A stretch of DNA of 64,000 nucleotides from an uncultured Acidobacteriaceae bacterium (lineage in GTDB: Bacteria > Acidobacteriota > Terriglobia > Terriglobales > Acidobacteriaceae). The notes under the pieces were generated by a model that was given only the letters and a program-made list of their open reading frames with translations, made no database searches and was not told where the DNA came from. Position 1 is the stretch's first letter. Every line of letters starts with the position of its first letter. Positions 16,827 to 25,862 of this stretch are shown here, piece after piece. The DNA lies in assembly GCA_937879855.1 (NCBI GenBank), contig CALFMO010000006.1, forward strand, positions 372,001-436,000, given 5' to 3'. The position numbers were made by a program, and so were the translations under genes.

Positions 16827-17708
16827 ATGCGGCGCTTGATCATCAACGCGGATGATTTCGGCTACACCGCGGGCGTGAACCGGGCCATCATGGAGGCTCA
16901 TTCGCGCGGAGTCGTGACCTCTTCAACTTTGATGGCCCAGGGTCCGGCTTTCACAGAAGCGGCTGAACTGGCAAAGACGATTCCGAAACTGAGCGTCGGT
17001 TGCCACGTGGTGTTGATCGATGGCCAGCCGGTTCTTGGCGCGGAGCAACTTCCTTCCCTTACCAACGGCTCACAATTTCGCGACGGCCTCATGACGTTCG
17101 CTGCGCGTGCGATCGCAGGTCGCATCGACGCCGATGAAATCACTGCCGAGGGCACGGCGCAGATTCGCAAAATTCGGTCCGCCGGAATCGCACCCTCTCA
17201 CTTCGACACTCACAAACACACTCACTTGTTCCCTACAATTCTCCGACCGCTGCTGCGCGCGGCAGCGGCATGCGGAATTCGCGCGGTGCGCAACCCCTTT
17301 GGACCTCGCTTGCCGCTGCGTTCCAGTCACCTTCTGGCGCGCCCGAGCCTTTGGACTCGCTACGCCGAGGTTCGCGTGCTCGGAAGCTTTGCCGGCAAGT
17401 TTCGGGCCGCGGTCGATCGCGAAGGTTTCATCACGCCCGACGGCACCCTGGGCATAGTGGTCACCGGAGCTCTCGATGAGACGCTATTCCATGCGATTGC
17501 TCGCAGCATCCCGCAAGGCACATGGGAATTCGTCTGTCATCCCGGTTACAACGACCCGGATTTGCAACGGGCCGAAACCCGCCTGCGCCAGTCACGAGAG
17601 ACCGAACTTCGAGTTTTGACCCTGCCCGCCGCCCGCGAGGTGCTTTTGCAGGAAGGTATCGAATTGATTTCTTATCGTGATCTGCCGGCCAATCCGTTAA
17701 ACGGATGA
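16827..17708 (+). CDS. ChbG/YdjC/HpnK-family carbohydrate deacetylase
   Basis: A 293-residue metal-dependent deacetylase of the YdjC family. Diagnostic motifs are the N-terminal RRLIINADDFGYTAGVNRAI (metal-binding Asp pair), SVGCHVVLIDGQPVL, the central SHFDTHKHTHLFPTI (two histidines binding metal) and the C-terminal CHPGYNDPDL. Relatives remove acetyl groups from diacetylchitobiose (ChbG) or act on hopanoid glycan precursors (HpnK); the sequence alone does not decide between them and no squalene/hopene gene is in the window. The protein lacks a signal peptide and should be cytoplasmic. It stands alone downstream of the tRNA and upstream of a PilZ gene. Confidence 0.87.
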   Translation: MRRLIINADDFGYTAGVNRAIMEAHSRGVVTSSTLMAQGPAFTEAAELAKTIPKLSVGCHVVLIDGQPVLGAEQLPSLTNGSQFRDGLMTFAARAIAGRIDADEITAEGTAQIRKIRSAGIAPSHFDTHKHTHLFPTILRPLLRAAAACGIRAVRNPFGPRLPLRSSHLLARPSLWTRYAEVRVLGSFAGKFRAAVDREGFITPDGTLGIVVTGALDETLFHAIARSIPQGTWEFVCHPGYNDPDLQRAETRLRQSRETELRVLTLPAAREVLLQEGIELISYRDLPANPLNG

Positions 17709-17808
17709 TCCGCACTCACCACGCAAGGTACTGTCGTAACCTTTCCCGATAACTTTCAGTAGTATCATCTCCGATAGAACCTCTTTTCTACTTGCAGGTT
17801 CTCCGCTC

Positions 17809-18489
17809 ATGTCAGCACAAGGGGCAGCTCCGCGCGCGACATTGGACTTGAAAGTCCGTGTCTGGGGCATGGGCGCCAATAATCAACCATTCTTCCAGAA
17901 TGCGATGGCGCAGAACATCAGCGCCACGGGCGCCTGCATCTACGGCATTGAGCCCGAGTTAAAAGTGGGTGATGTCATCGGCGTGCAGTACGAAGGTAAG
18001 AAAGCGCGCTGCAGAGTAATCTGGGTGGTCGATGCAGGAGCTCTGAAAAAAACCCAGGTCGGCGTCCAGTTGGTGGCCGACCAGGATTGTCCCTGGACAG
18101 CCGCTCTTCCCACGGATTTGAAAGTCGACGAGCGGACCACACAACGCCACGACAATCGCAGGAAGTTCGTTCGGCACAAGATCTCCCATCCGTTAGAATT
18201 GCGCGACGAACGCGTAAATACCCCACTGCGGGTAAACGCCACTGACATCAGCGGCAATGGTTGTTATGTAGAGACTGTCATGCCCTTGCCGATTGCAACT
18301 GCGCTCCGCGTGGACTTGTGGATCGAGGACGAACATCTCTCCTACGGCGCCATCGTTCGCACGAAAGATCCCGGCGTTGGTATGGGCATTGAGTTCACTG
18401 GCATGCCCGAAGAAGTGAAAAAGCGCTTTCAGGCTCACCTCGACAAGCTCGATCCTGCGATGCAGCTCGGTCCCAAACAGGAAGACTGA
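17809..18489 (+). CDS. Tandem PilZ-domain protein
   Basis: A 226-residue cytoplasmic protein with two PilZ-like domains. The first (about 8-95) shows the DxSxxG-like loop as NISATGACI but no clear RxxxR. The second (about 112-222) starts with RKFVR, a good RxxxR, and has DISGNGCYV, so it holds both c-di-GMP-binding motifs. This suggests that only the second domain binds the nucleotide and the first is structural, a pattern known from other tandem PilZ proteins. No GGDEF or EAL protein is in the window. The gene is followed by bshA after 103 nt. Confidence 0.88.
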   Translation: MSAQGAAPRATLDLKVRVWGMGANNQPFFQNAMAQNISATGACIYGIEPELKVGDVIGVQYEGKKARCRVIWVVDAGALKKTQVGVQLVADQDCPWTAALPTDLKVDERTTQRHDNRRKFVRHKISHPLELRDERVNTPLRVNATDISGNGCYVETVMPLPIATALRVDLWIEDEHLSYGAIVRTKDPGVGMGIEFTGMPEEVKKRFQAHLDKLDPAMQLGPKQED

Positions 18490-18592
18490 CCACCACTCTG
18501 CCCTATCGCCCGCGATTCCTCGTGTAAAATCTGCAACCACTCAGTATTCCGGCCATCGAATCACAGAGCATCGAGAAGGCGGCCTCTCGCAC

Positions 18593-19738
18593 ATGAAGAT
18601 CGGAATCACCTGTTATCCAACCTATGGCGGCAGCGGCGTCGTCGCCACGGAACTGGGCTTGGAGCTGGCCCAGCGCGGGCACGAAATCCATTTCATCTCC
18701 TACGCCCAGCCTATCCGGCTGCGGGGCGAAGAACCCAACATCCACTATCACGAGGTGGAAGTGTCGCGGTACCCGCTGTTCGATTATCCCCCGTACGATC
18801 TGGCGCTGGCGACCCGCATGGCCGAGGTCGCTCAGCTGTACGATCTTGACCTGCTGCACGTGCATTACGCCATCCCGCATTCGGTGAGCGCCCTACTGGC
18901 GCGGCAGATGCTGGCCGAAGGGCCGCGGGGACGCCGCCTGCCCTTTGTTACCACTCTGCACGGCACCGACATTACGCTGGTTGGACTCGACCGTTCTTAC
19001 CTGCCCATCACCCGTTATTCGATCGAGCAGAGCGATGGGGTGACGGCAATTTCAAATTATCTGCGCGACCGCACCCAGCGCGTCTTTGACGTGAAGAACA
19101 GCATTGAAGTGATTTACAACTCGGTGAATTGCGACGTCTACTCTCGCAATCAGGAAACCAATGCGGAAATACGCGCGGAGTATGCTCCTAACGGCGAGCG
19201 TGTGCTGGTGCACCTCTCGAATTTCCGTCCGGTAAAGCGCCTTACCGACGTCATTGAAATATTCGACCGGGTTCACAAGAAGATTCCTTCAAAGTTGCTG
19301 CTCATTGGAGATGGGCCGGACCGTTCCGTCGCCGAGTGGCTGGCGGTGCAAAAGGGTATTCATGATGACGTGCTCTTTCTCGGTAAGCAGGATCAGATTC
19401 AGGAGAAGCTGGCCATCGCCGACATCATGCTGCTGCCAAGCGAGCTGGAATCCTTCGGACTTGCTGCGCTCGAAGCCATGGCATGCGAAGTGGTTCCAAT
19501 CTCCACCCGCGCCGGCGGCGTACCGGAGGTCATTGATCACGGTAAATCCGGTTATCTCGCCGACGTAGGTGACGTTGAAACCATGGCGCGATACGCGATC
19601 GAATTGCTGAGCAATGAGCAGCAACTACGGGAGATGGCCAAGCAGGCCCGGGCGGTTGCGATGGAGCGCTTCTGCTCCACCAAAATCGTGAAGCAGTACG
19701 AGGACTTCTACCGGCGCGTGCTCGAGCGCTCGGCGTAA
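18593..19738 (+). CDS. bshA: N-acetyl-alpha-D-glucosaminyl L-malate synthase (bacillithiol pathway)
   Basis: A 381-residue GT4 glycosyltransferase. It begins with the BshA signature MKIGITCYPTYGGSGVVATE and continues with GLELAQRGHEIHFISYAQP, LDLLHVHYAIPHSVSALLA and TTLHGTDITLVGLDRSYLP. The nucleotide-sugar site is in the C-terminal Rossmann domain (LVHLSNFRPVKRLTDVIEIF, LLPSELESFGLAALEAMACE, GGVPEVI). BshA joins UDP-GlcNAc and L-malate, the first step to bacillithiol, which is known in Firmicutes, Deinococcus, Bacteroidetes and Acidobacteria. bshB and bshC are not in this window. The last 31 bp overlap tail-to-tail with the LytS-like kinase gene. Length and motifs match the family closely. 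Confidence 0.95.
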   Translation: MKIGITCYPTYGGSGVVATELGLELAQRGHEIHFISYAQPIRLRGEEPNIHYHEVEVSRYPLFDYPPYDLALATRMAEVAQLYDLDLLHVHYAIPHSVSALLARQMLAEGPRGRRLPFVTTLHGTDITLVGLDRSYLPITRYSIEQSDGVTAISNYLRDRTQRVFDVKNSIEVIYNSVNCDVYSRNQETNAEIRAEYAPNGERVLVHLSNFRPVKRLTDVIEIFDRVHKKIPSKLLLIGDGPDRSVAEWLAVQKGIHDDVLFLGKQDQIQEKLAIADIMLLPSELESFGLAALEAMACEVVPISTRAGGVPEVIDHGKSGYLADVGDVETMARYAIELLSNEQQLREMAKQARAVAMERFCSTKIVKQYEDFYRRVLERSA

Positions 19739-21060
19739 AAACCTTCGGGAACCGAACTCGCGGCCTCCACCAGCGGAAGCCGAATGCGAATCAGCGTTCC
19801 CTTTCCTTCCTGACTGTCAATGGTCATGCGGGCCGTATCGCCATAGAGCACTTGCAGCCGCTCCGAGATGTTCGCCATGCCAATGCCCATCCCCGTCCAA
19901 CTGCTGCTGGCTTCCAAATGCGCGCCGCCCATTCCAACCCCATCGTCCTCGACTTCAATGATCAGACGCGAATCGACCACGCGACTGCGCAAATAGACGC
20001 TGCCTCCTTCGACCTTTGGGGCCAATCCATGTTTGATCGAGTTCTCTACCAGCGGCTGCAGCAACATGCTGGGAACCACCACGTCAAGCGACGCGGGATC
20101 GAATTCCTTCACCACCCGCAGTTTGTCCCGTCCAAACCGTATGACCTCGATATCCAGATAATTGTCGATGAATTCGAATTCTTCGCGTAAAGGCGCAAAG
20201 GCCTCGCCGCTATTGAGCAACCGCCGCAAAATCGTCGCCAGCTTGAAGATCAGGTTCCGCGCCATGTCGGGATCGAAGCGCACCAGCGAAGAGATGGAGT
20301 TCAGGGTGTTGAATAAGAAGTGCGGATTGATCTGGTTCTGCAGCGCCTCCATGCGGGCGTGCAGCAGCAGCCTCTCTTGCTCCTCCAGCTTGATCTGGAT
20401 GCGAACGCTGTTATAAATCTTCAGCTCGATACCGATCGCCGCAATGCTCGCCGCATAGATCGCGCTGTACACCCAATAGTTGTCGGGACTCTCGAGGCTG
20501 AAAATCGAGCGTGGAAAGTATTGCGACAATTCCGTTTGCGTGAAACGCAAGCCCACAACGGTCCAGAAAAACATCACCTGCCAATCGAACAAGCGGGGGC
20601 GCGGCAGGTTGCGCCGGATGATGCGAAAAATGCTTTGGTCGATGAATGGCGAGAACGACCAGATATCGTCCTTATCGGCAGCCATGGTGCGCAATTGGCC
20701 AGCGAGAAAACCGCAGAGAACGTCGAAGGGCATTGCGGCCCACTCCCCGTGCAACATTGCCGGAATGCCCATGAGTACGCCGCCCAAAGATCCCGCCAGG
20801 CGGCCTCCGATCACGCCTAGCAGAAGGCTGGTCTCGAAGCTCACGTCGCCAGCCGCAAAACTTTTCTGCGAAATTCGAGTCCACACGCCCACCATGATCG
20901 GCAGACCGAACCAAAGGACGAGGTAGAGTTTCTGTCGGAAAGTGCGCTCTTCTCGAAACAACAGCGACTTGAATTCCTTGGAACGCACCAGGGTGCTGGA
21001 GACGGCCGCAGCTACGCCCAGCCGAAACAGCAGATTGAGAAGAATGAGCCGCGGTTCCAT
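19708..21060 (-). CDS. LytS-type sensor histidine kinase, orphan
   Basis: A 450-residue membrane kinase. Residues about 1-190 contain several membrane helices resembling the 5TMR-LYT sensing domain (LILLNLLFRLGVAAAVSSTLV, SLLLGVIGGRLAGSLGGVLMGIPAM). A linking helix (ELKIYNSVRIQIKLEEQERLL) leads to the His_kinase domain with QINPHFLFNTLNSISSLVRF, where the phosphorylated His sits, then the N-box LLQPLVENSIKHGL and a GIGMANISERLQVLYG glycine-rich segment. LytS kinases pair with LytTR regulators, but none is adjacent; the only LytTR protein in view has its own kinase at 40616. Its 3' end overlaps bshA by 31 bp. Confidence 0.92.
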   Translation of the reverse strand: MEPRLILLNLLFRLGVAAAVSSTLVRSKEFKSLLFREERTFRQKLYLVLWFGLPIMVGVWTRISQKSFAAGDVSFETSLLLGVIGGRLAGSLGGVLMGIPAMLHGEWAAMPFDVLCGFLAGQLRTMAADKDDIWSFSPFIDQSIFRIIRRNLPRPRLFDWQVMFFWTVVGLRFTQTELSQYFPRSIFSLESPDNYWVYSAIYAASIAAIGIELKIYNSVRIQIKLEEQERLLLHARMEALQNQINPHFLFNTLNSISSLVRFDPDMARNLIFKLATILRRLLNSGEAFAPLREEFEFIDNYLDIEVIRFGRDKLRVVKEFDPASLDVVVPSMLLQPLVENSIKHGLAPKVEGGSVYLRSRVVDSRLIIEVEDDGVGMGGAHLEASSSWTGMGIGMANISERLQVLYGDTARMTIDSQEGKGTLIRIRLPLVEAASSVPEGFYAERSSTRR

Positions 21061-21132
21061 GAGATTCGTTTGTCGACGCCGTTACCGGCGGAGATAAGGG
21101 GCGACCAGAAAACTGTAGCACGTCCGCGGCGC

Positions 21133-22119
21133 TCAATATCCTTTCTGCTTGTCGACCACAAACCGCAAGGGCTGCCGCGCCAGGTAGCGGCGAAGATTGT
21201 CGCTGAACAAGTCGTAGTGCCGGTGCCAGACTTTGTCGGTGAGGCCGGCGACATGTGGCGTAATCAGCAGATTCTCAACATCCCACAGCGGCGAATCCGG
21301 CGGCAGCGGCTCGTGCTCAAAAACGTCGAGCGCGGCCTTGGCAATTCGTCGGCTGCGAAGGGCGGCAATCAATGCGGCCTCGTTCACCTGTGCCCCGCGC
21401 CCAACATTGATCAGGCAAGCTTCGGGTTTCATCACGGCAAGCCGTTCGGCGTTGATTAGTTCACGAGTCTCAGCAACAAGCGGCGCGGCGATTACCACAT
21501 AATCGGACTGCCTGAGCATCTCGTCGAGCGCCGAAGGAGCGAATATGGCCTGCACGCCTTCAGGCTTTCCCTTCTCAACATGCTCGCGGACCGCAATCAC
21601 TCGCATGCCCATGGCCGATGCTATCTGCGCCACCCGGCTCCCAATGCTTCCCACGCCGATCAGACCCACGGTTGCGCCGGCAATCTCGCGCGGACGCGGC
21701 CCCTCGTGCCAGATCGTCTCCTGCCCCCAGATGTGCTTTTGCTGAAACAATGCGGCCTGCGGAATTTTCTTGGCCAGCGCACAAATCAAAGCAATCACGT
21801 GCTCGGCGACCACCGGACCGTGAACCTCGCGGGAGTTCGTCACCACCACAGCGCTCTTAACCAATTCTGGAAACAGTAGTTGATGCACCGCCGCCGAGGG
21901 CGCATGGATCCAGCGCAGGTTTCGCGCAGCTGCAAACTGCTCCGGCCGCAGCGACCCCGAAAAAATGATTTCCGCATCGCGCAGATATTCCTCGACGCCT
22001 TCGTACGTGTCGCGTTGCGTAACCTGCAGTTGGAGAAACTCCTGCGTCAGGCGTTCCCCGAACCACGCCGGGACATTCCACAGATCAAAGTTATGATGGA
22101 CAACGATCAGCAGCTTCAT
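21133..22119 (-). CDS. D-isomer-specific 2-hydroxyacid dehydrogenase
   Basis: A 328-residue NAD-dependent dehydrogenase. The nucleotide-binding domain in the middle has ATVGLIGVGSIGSRVAQIA (GxGxxG). Catalytic residues fall in the usual places: Arg in INVGRGAQVNE, Glu in EHEPLPPDSPLW, and His in ITPHVAGLT. The catalytic domain is formed by both ends of the chain, beginning KLLIVVHHNFDLW. The true substrate (glyoxylate, hydroxypyruvate or another 2-keto acid) cannot be told. It is followed by the orphan LytS kinase 73 nt downstream and is in the same direction as proC and galE. Confidence 0.9.
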   Translation of the reverse strand: MKLLIVVHHNFDLWNVPAWFGERLTQEFLQLQVTQRDTYEGVEEYLRDAEIIFSGSLRPEQFAAARNLRWIHAPSAAVHQLLFPELVKSAVVVTNSREVHGPVVAEHVIALICALAKKIPQAALFQQKHIWGQETIWHEGPRPREIAGATVGLIGVGSIGSRVAQIASAMGMRVIAVREHVEKGKPEGVQAIFAPSALDEMLRQSDYVVIAAPLVAETRELINAERLAVMKPEACLINVGRGAQVNEAALIAALRSRRIAKAALDVFEHEPLPPDSPLWDVENLLITPHVAGLTDKVWHRHYDLFSDNLRRYLARQPLRFVVDKQKGY

Positions 22120-22208
22120 AGTTGCGGATTAGAGAGACGAACTGCACATTCCCGAAGCGCGGTATCACTCTGCATGGAACCATTGTCGGGGTGAAGGGAC
22201 CGCCTGTA

Positions 22209-22226
22209 CTGAGCGAGGTCGAAGGG
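22209..22226. repeat. Dispersed CTGAGCnnnGTCGAAGG element
   Basis: CTGAGCGAGGTCGAAGGG lies in the gap between the dehydrogenase and proC genes. Related copies are at 3782-3797 and 11751-11768. Short elements of this type are widespread in many bacterial genomes; none of the three copies is inside a gene. Confidence 0.5.
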
Positions 22227-22253
22227 ACAAGGCCAGTCCCACAGCGAGGAATT

Positions 22254-23078
22254 CTATCCGTACGCCAGTTCCTTCGCGCGCTGCGCTGCCTTCACCACCG
22301 CTTTAATCAGCGTGACGCGCAACTTCCCTTCTTCCAATTCCATAATCGCGTCAATGGTGCAGCCGGCCGGAGTGGTCACTGCGTCTTTGAGTAACGCCGG
22401 ATGATCTCCCGTCTCCAGCACCACGCGCGCGGCTCCCAGCGTGGTCTGTGCCGCCAGCAGCGTCGCAATGTCGCGCGGCAAGCCCACTTTCACTCCTGCC
22501 TCTGCCAGCGATTCGAGAATGATGTAGATGTAAGCCGGACCGCTGGCTGAAAGAGCCGTCACCGCATCCATATGTTTCTCGTCGACCACCACTGTCCTCC
22601 CCACCACATCAAACATGTGGCAGGTCAGGGCCACGTCGTCCCCGCTGGCGTGCTTTCCTTTGCAGAGCGCAGTCATCCCTGCCCCCAGCAGGCAAGGTGT
22701 GTTGGGCATGGCGCGGATCACCGGAACATTCGGCCGCAGATTCTTTTCGATCATCGAAGTAGGCACTGAAGCCGCCACAGACACGATGATCTGCTTCGTC
22801 GTGATGTGATCTCTGATCTCGCGCACCACTTCTTCCACCACCTGCGGCTTCACACCAATCACAATGATGTCGGCACCTTCGGCGGCTTCCACGTTATTGG
22901 TTCCGACCTTCACTTTCAGTTTGGCGCTTAGCGCCTTGGCCCGGTCCGCGTGCGCGACCGTGGCACGGGTCGACTTCGCCGTGAGCAGCCCGTTTTTCAG
23001 CAGTGCCTGCAGAAGGATGCCGCCCATCTTGCCCGCACCCAAAAATGCCACTTTCTTTCCTGCCAAAACATTCGCCAT
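22254..23078 (-). CDS. proC: Pyrroline-5-carboxylate reductase
   Basis: A 274-residue enzyme for the last step of proline synthesis, reducing pyrroline-5-carboxylate with NAD(P)H. The ATG at 23078 follows GAGGAAAAT; an upstream in-frame start adds 14 unlikely residues. Motifs are the N-terminal VAFLGAGKMGGILLQAL, IVIGVKPQVVEEV, VIRAMPNTPCLLGAGMTAL and the C-terminal signature SASGPAYIYIILESLAEAGVKVGL and ALLKDAVTTPAGCTIDAI. It lies 61 nt downstream of galE on the same strand but shares no pathway with it. Confidence 0.96.
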   Translation of the reverse strand: MANVLAGKKVAFLGAGKMGGILLQALLKNGLLTAKSTRATVAHADRAKALSAKLKVKVGTNNVEAAEGADIIVIGVKPQVVEEVVREIRDHITTKQIIVSVAASVPTSMIEKNLRPNVPVIRAMPNTPCLLGAGMTALCKGKHASGDDVALTCHMFDVVGRTVVVDEKHMDAVTALSASGPAYIYIILESLAEAGVKVGLPRDIATLLAAQTTLGAARVVLETGDHPALLKDAVTTPAGCTIDAIMELEEGKLRVTLIKAVVKAAQRAKELAYG

Positions 23079-23139
23079 ATTTTCCTCGGAACTTAAACAA
23101 GGCCTAACCACAGCCGTCACAGAGTCTCACAGAGAACAG

Positions 23140-24102
23140 CTATCCTTGCCCTTGCATCCAATTCCATGCGGTTGTCACGACTTCGCGCAACCCGCGCGTC
23201 GCCTTCCACTGCAACAGCGCCTGCGCCTTTGCCGGATTCGCGATCAGCCGCGGAGGATCTCCTTGGCGTCGTGGAACCATGTTGCGGGGCACACGCTTTC
23301 CTGTTGCCTGCTCGACCACTGAGATCACTTCCTGAACGCTGGCGCCTTCCCCCGTCCCAAGATTGACCGCAAAACTTTCTTTCCCCGCCGCCAGGTACTC
23401 AAGCGCCTTCAGATGCGCGCTCGCCAGGTCGTTCACGTGAATATAGTCGCGAATGCAGGTTCCATCCGGCGTGGGATAGTCCGAACCAAACACGTGCAAC
23501 TCCGGACCGTGCCCCGCCGCCGCGGTGAGTGCCAGCGGAATCAAATGCGTCTCCGGATCGTGCAACTCTCCAATCTCTCCACTTTCGTCGGCGCCGGCCG
23601 CGTTGAAGTAACGCAAGCTGGCGTAGCGGAAGCCGTAAGCGCGGTCATACGCCTCCAGCGCCTGCTCAAAGAAGAGCTTCGACACGCCGTAAGGATTCAC
23701 CGGCTGGCGCGGAGTGTTCTCCTCGATCGGAACTTTCGCGGGCTCGCCGTAAACCGCGCACGTGGAAGAAAAAATGATTTTCTTCACTCCCGCGTCCAGA
23801 GCCGTATTCAGCAAGGAAAGCCCGCCCTCAACGTTATTGTGAAAATACTTTTTCGGATTGGTCACCGACTCGCCGACATAGGCATGCGCCGCGAAGTGCA
23901 TGATGGCATCGGCCCGCGGCAGCACGCGCGCCAAGGCGGCCGAGTCCAGAATGTCACCCTTAACCAGTTCAAAACCCGCAGCCAAACTTTCATACCCGGT
24001 GCTGAGATTGTCGAAGATGATCACTTCATGGCCCGCGCGTTTCAGCGCCCGAGCCGCATGACTGCCGATATATCCGGCGCCACCAATTACCAGAACGACC
24101 AC
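23140..24102 (-). CDS. galE: UDP-glucose 4-epimerase
   Basis: A 320-residue extended SDR enzyme that interconverts UDP-glucose and UDP-galactose. GTG at 24102 is chosen because GAAAGGA lies 6 nt upstream; an in-frame TTG five codons before has no ribosome site. The nucleotide motif is VLVIGGAGYIGSHAARALK, followed by IIFDNLSTG, HFAAHAYVGESV, the catalytic SSTCAVYGEP (Ser/Thr) and NPYGVSKLFFE (Tyr and Lys), RYFNAAGADESG, RDYIHVNDLASAHL and NLGTGEGASVQEVI. All fit GalE closely. Substrate may include UDP-GlcNAc in environmental bacteria. It precedes proC in the same direction. Confidence 0.95.
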   Translation of the reverse strand: MVVLVIGGAGYIGSHAARALKRAGHEVIIFDNLSTGYESLAAGFELVKGDILDSAALARVLPRADAIMHFAAHAYVGESVTNPKKYFHNNVEGGLSLLNTALDAGVKKIIFSSTCAVYGEPAKVPIEENTPRQPVNPYGVSKLFFEQALEAYDRAYGFRYASLRYFNAAGADESGEIGELHDPETHLIPLALTAAAGHGPELHVFGSDYPTPDGTCIRDYIHVNDLASAHLKALEYLAAGKESFAVNLGTGEGASVQEVISVVEQATGKRVPRNMVPRRQGDPPRLIANPAKAQALLQWKATRGLREVVTTAWNWMQGQG

Positions 24103-24304
24103 GTTATTTCCTTTCAAATCGCAGGTGTTAGATGACCAAATGATGCAACGGCCACGCGCAAGCTATGCGCGGCGCCCAAAAACAATTTCCGGTTTGACGT
24201 AGTACCGAATTATACGGGCTCCCGCATTGCGCACGAGAGATATGGCGCCTATCCCCTCCCGTCTCGGGCCTGCTAAGATGTGCGGATTCATCTCGGAGGT
24301 CTCC

Positions 24305-25426
24305 GTGGAAACCGAGCTGCCGGCAGATCCCGCGCCCGATTCAGGATCTGCTCCCAACCTCGCGCCCGAACCAACATCGCCTAGTCGTGCGGTTGTTCCC
24401 GCCCCGCTCCCCGAAGAACCGCCGTACCGCGACCGCGGCACAGGGTTGGTCATCTTTGGCGTGCTTCAAATCATCCTCGGACTGTTGGCCACTCTGACCA
24501 TACCCCTGGTCGCACTGGGCGCCTTCATGAGCCGTCTCAGTCCTGGCGGTGCCATGCGTCCCGGCCAGTTCATCTCTTCAGTCGCCACCTACGCATCGCT
24601 GGCTGCCGCACTCATTATCCTGGGCATCGGATCGATGCAAATGAAACGTTGGGCCCGTGCTCTTACGTTGATCACTTCCTGGTATGGGCTCATTACAGGC
24701 ACCCTCGTCACAATCATGATGACAGCGGCCCTTCCAGTCGCCATGCGGAGCTCTCTCGCGCAAGCCCAACAGAACGGCGCCGCCCCCTCGTCAGCGATAT
24801 CCACGGGCGTCATGGCCGTGATCGTCACACTCATCATCGTTTTTGCGGCTGTCTTTCTGGTGTTGTTGCCGATCGCCTTTATCATCTTCTACAGCCGCCC
24901 CGATGTCGCCGAGACCTGCCGCCGTCGGGATCCCGTCGAGCGCTGGACCGATCGAACCCCTTTGCCCGTGCTTGGTGCCAGCGTTGTACTCGCCATCGGC
25001 GCAATATATCTGCTGCTGGTGAGTGTCACGACACCGCTATTCCCGTTCTTTGGACGATATCTCACTGGCATCCCCGGCTCGGTGTGCTTTCTGGTAATGG
25101 CCGCCCTCGATGCCTATATCGCCGTCGCACTTTTTCGCCTGCAAGCTGTCGGCTGGTGGATCGCGGTAGTCAGCTCGCTAATCCGTTTGCTATCGATGGT
25201 GCTTACTTACGCCCGGGCCGATATGGTGCAGGCCTATTCTAAGATCGGTATGTCCGATGAGCAGTTGAAGATTCTGACCTCAAATCCAATGTTTCGCGGA
25301 CACATTTTCTTGTGGTGGAGTCTAACCTCGATGGTGCTGCTTTTCGGCTATCTCCTGTGGCTCAAGAAGTATTTCAAGACGCCGGCATCCGCCCCGTCGG
25401 ATACGCTCGCAACGCAGGCCGGCTGA
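24305..25426 (+). CDS. Polytopic membrane protein of unknown function
   Basis: A 373-residue protein I cannot assign to a family. GTG at 24305 has GGAGGT at 4 nt, better than the upstream in-frame starts. A Pro/Ala-rich cytoplasmic N terminus (about 1-45) is followed by at least seven hydrophobic segments: for example LVIFGVLQIILGLLATLTI, TYASLAAALIILGIGSMQM, MAVIVTLIIVFAAVFLVLLP, VLGASVVLAIGAIYLLLVS, SVCFLVMAALDAYIAVALF, IAVVSSLIRLLSMVL and FLWWSLTSMVLLFGYLLW. Between helices 4 and 5 lies FYSRPDVAETCRRRDPVERW, a motif often seen in acidobacterial proteins of this type. It lies 51 nt upstream of a pterin dehydratase gene. Confidence 0.7.
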   Translation: METELPADPAPDSGSAPNLAPEPTSPSRAVVPAPLPEEPPYRDRGTGLVIFGVLQIILGLLATLTIPLVALGAFMSRLSPGGAMRPGQFISSVATYASLAAALIILGIGSMQMKRWARALTLITSWYGLITGTLVTIMMTAALPVAMRSSLAQAQQNGAAPSSAISTGVMAVIVTLIIVFAAVFLVLLPIAFIIFYSRPDVAETCRRRDPVERWTDRTPLPVLGASVVLAIGAIYLLLVSVTTPLFPFFGRYLTGIPGSVCFLVMAALDAYIAVALFRLQAVGWWIAVVSSLIRLLSMVLTYARADMVQAYSKIGMSDEQLKILTSNPMFRGHIFLWWSLTSMVLLFGYLLWLKKYFKTPASAPSDTLATQAG

Positions 25427-25477
25427 AGGCCCCGGCACCCTGAAAGCGTTCGACATCAAGATTCTCTGGAGGACTTT

Positions 25478-25813
25478 ATGGCGGAGCAACTTGCCGACAA
25501 AAAATGCGTACCCTGCCGCGGAGGCGTTCCCCCGCTCCAAGGTGAGGAACTCGAGAAATTACACCGGAGCGTCCCCAAGTGGTCGGTCTACGATGAACAT
25601 CATCTTCACCGCGAGTTCAAGTTCCCGGACTTCAAGCAGGCGCTGGATTTCGTCAATCGCGTGGGAGCCCTGGCCGAGGAGCAGGGCCATCATCCCGATA
25701 TTTCGCTGACGTGGGGCAAGGCGGCGATCACATTGTGGACACACAAGATTGATGGCTTGACCGAGAGTGACTTCATCATGGCAGCGAAGATTGACCGCCT
25801 GAGCAAAGATTAA
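25478..25813 (+). CDS. 4a-hydroxytetrahydrobiopterin dehydratase (PCD/DCoH family)
   Basis: A 111-residue protein of the pterin-4a-carbinolamine dehydratase family, which regenerates the pterin cofactor after aromatic hydroxylation. The N-terminal KKCVPCRGGVPPLQGEELEKL, then HREFKFPDFKQALDFVNRVGALAEEQGHHPDISLTW (in pieces), with the catalytic His-His-Pro-Asp, and VTIWTHKIDGL-like ITLWTHKIDGLTESDF are typical. GGAGG precedes the ATG at 5 nt. No phenylalanine hydroxylase is nearby; in bacteria lacking one, the protein may act in molybdopterin metabolism. Convergent with the GT87-like gene downstream. Confidence 0.93.
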   Translation: MAEQLADKKCVPCRGGVPPLQGEELEKLHRSVPKWSVYDEHHLHREFKFPDFKQALDFVNRVGALAEEQGHHPDISLTWGKAAITLWTHKIDGLTESDFIMAAKIDRLSKD

Positions 25814-25862
25814 AACCGATGTTATGAATCGTCGCGGAAGGAATGAGCGGCGAGTCGCTTCT

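Noticed and set aside
18593..19738. A complete bacillithiol synthesis cluster
   Set aside because: Only bshA is present. The YdjC-family deacetylase nearby is not of the LmbE/BshB type.
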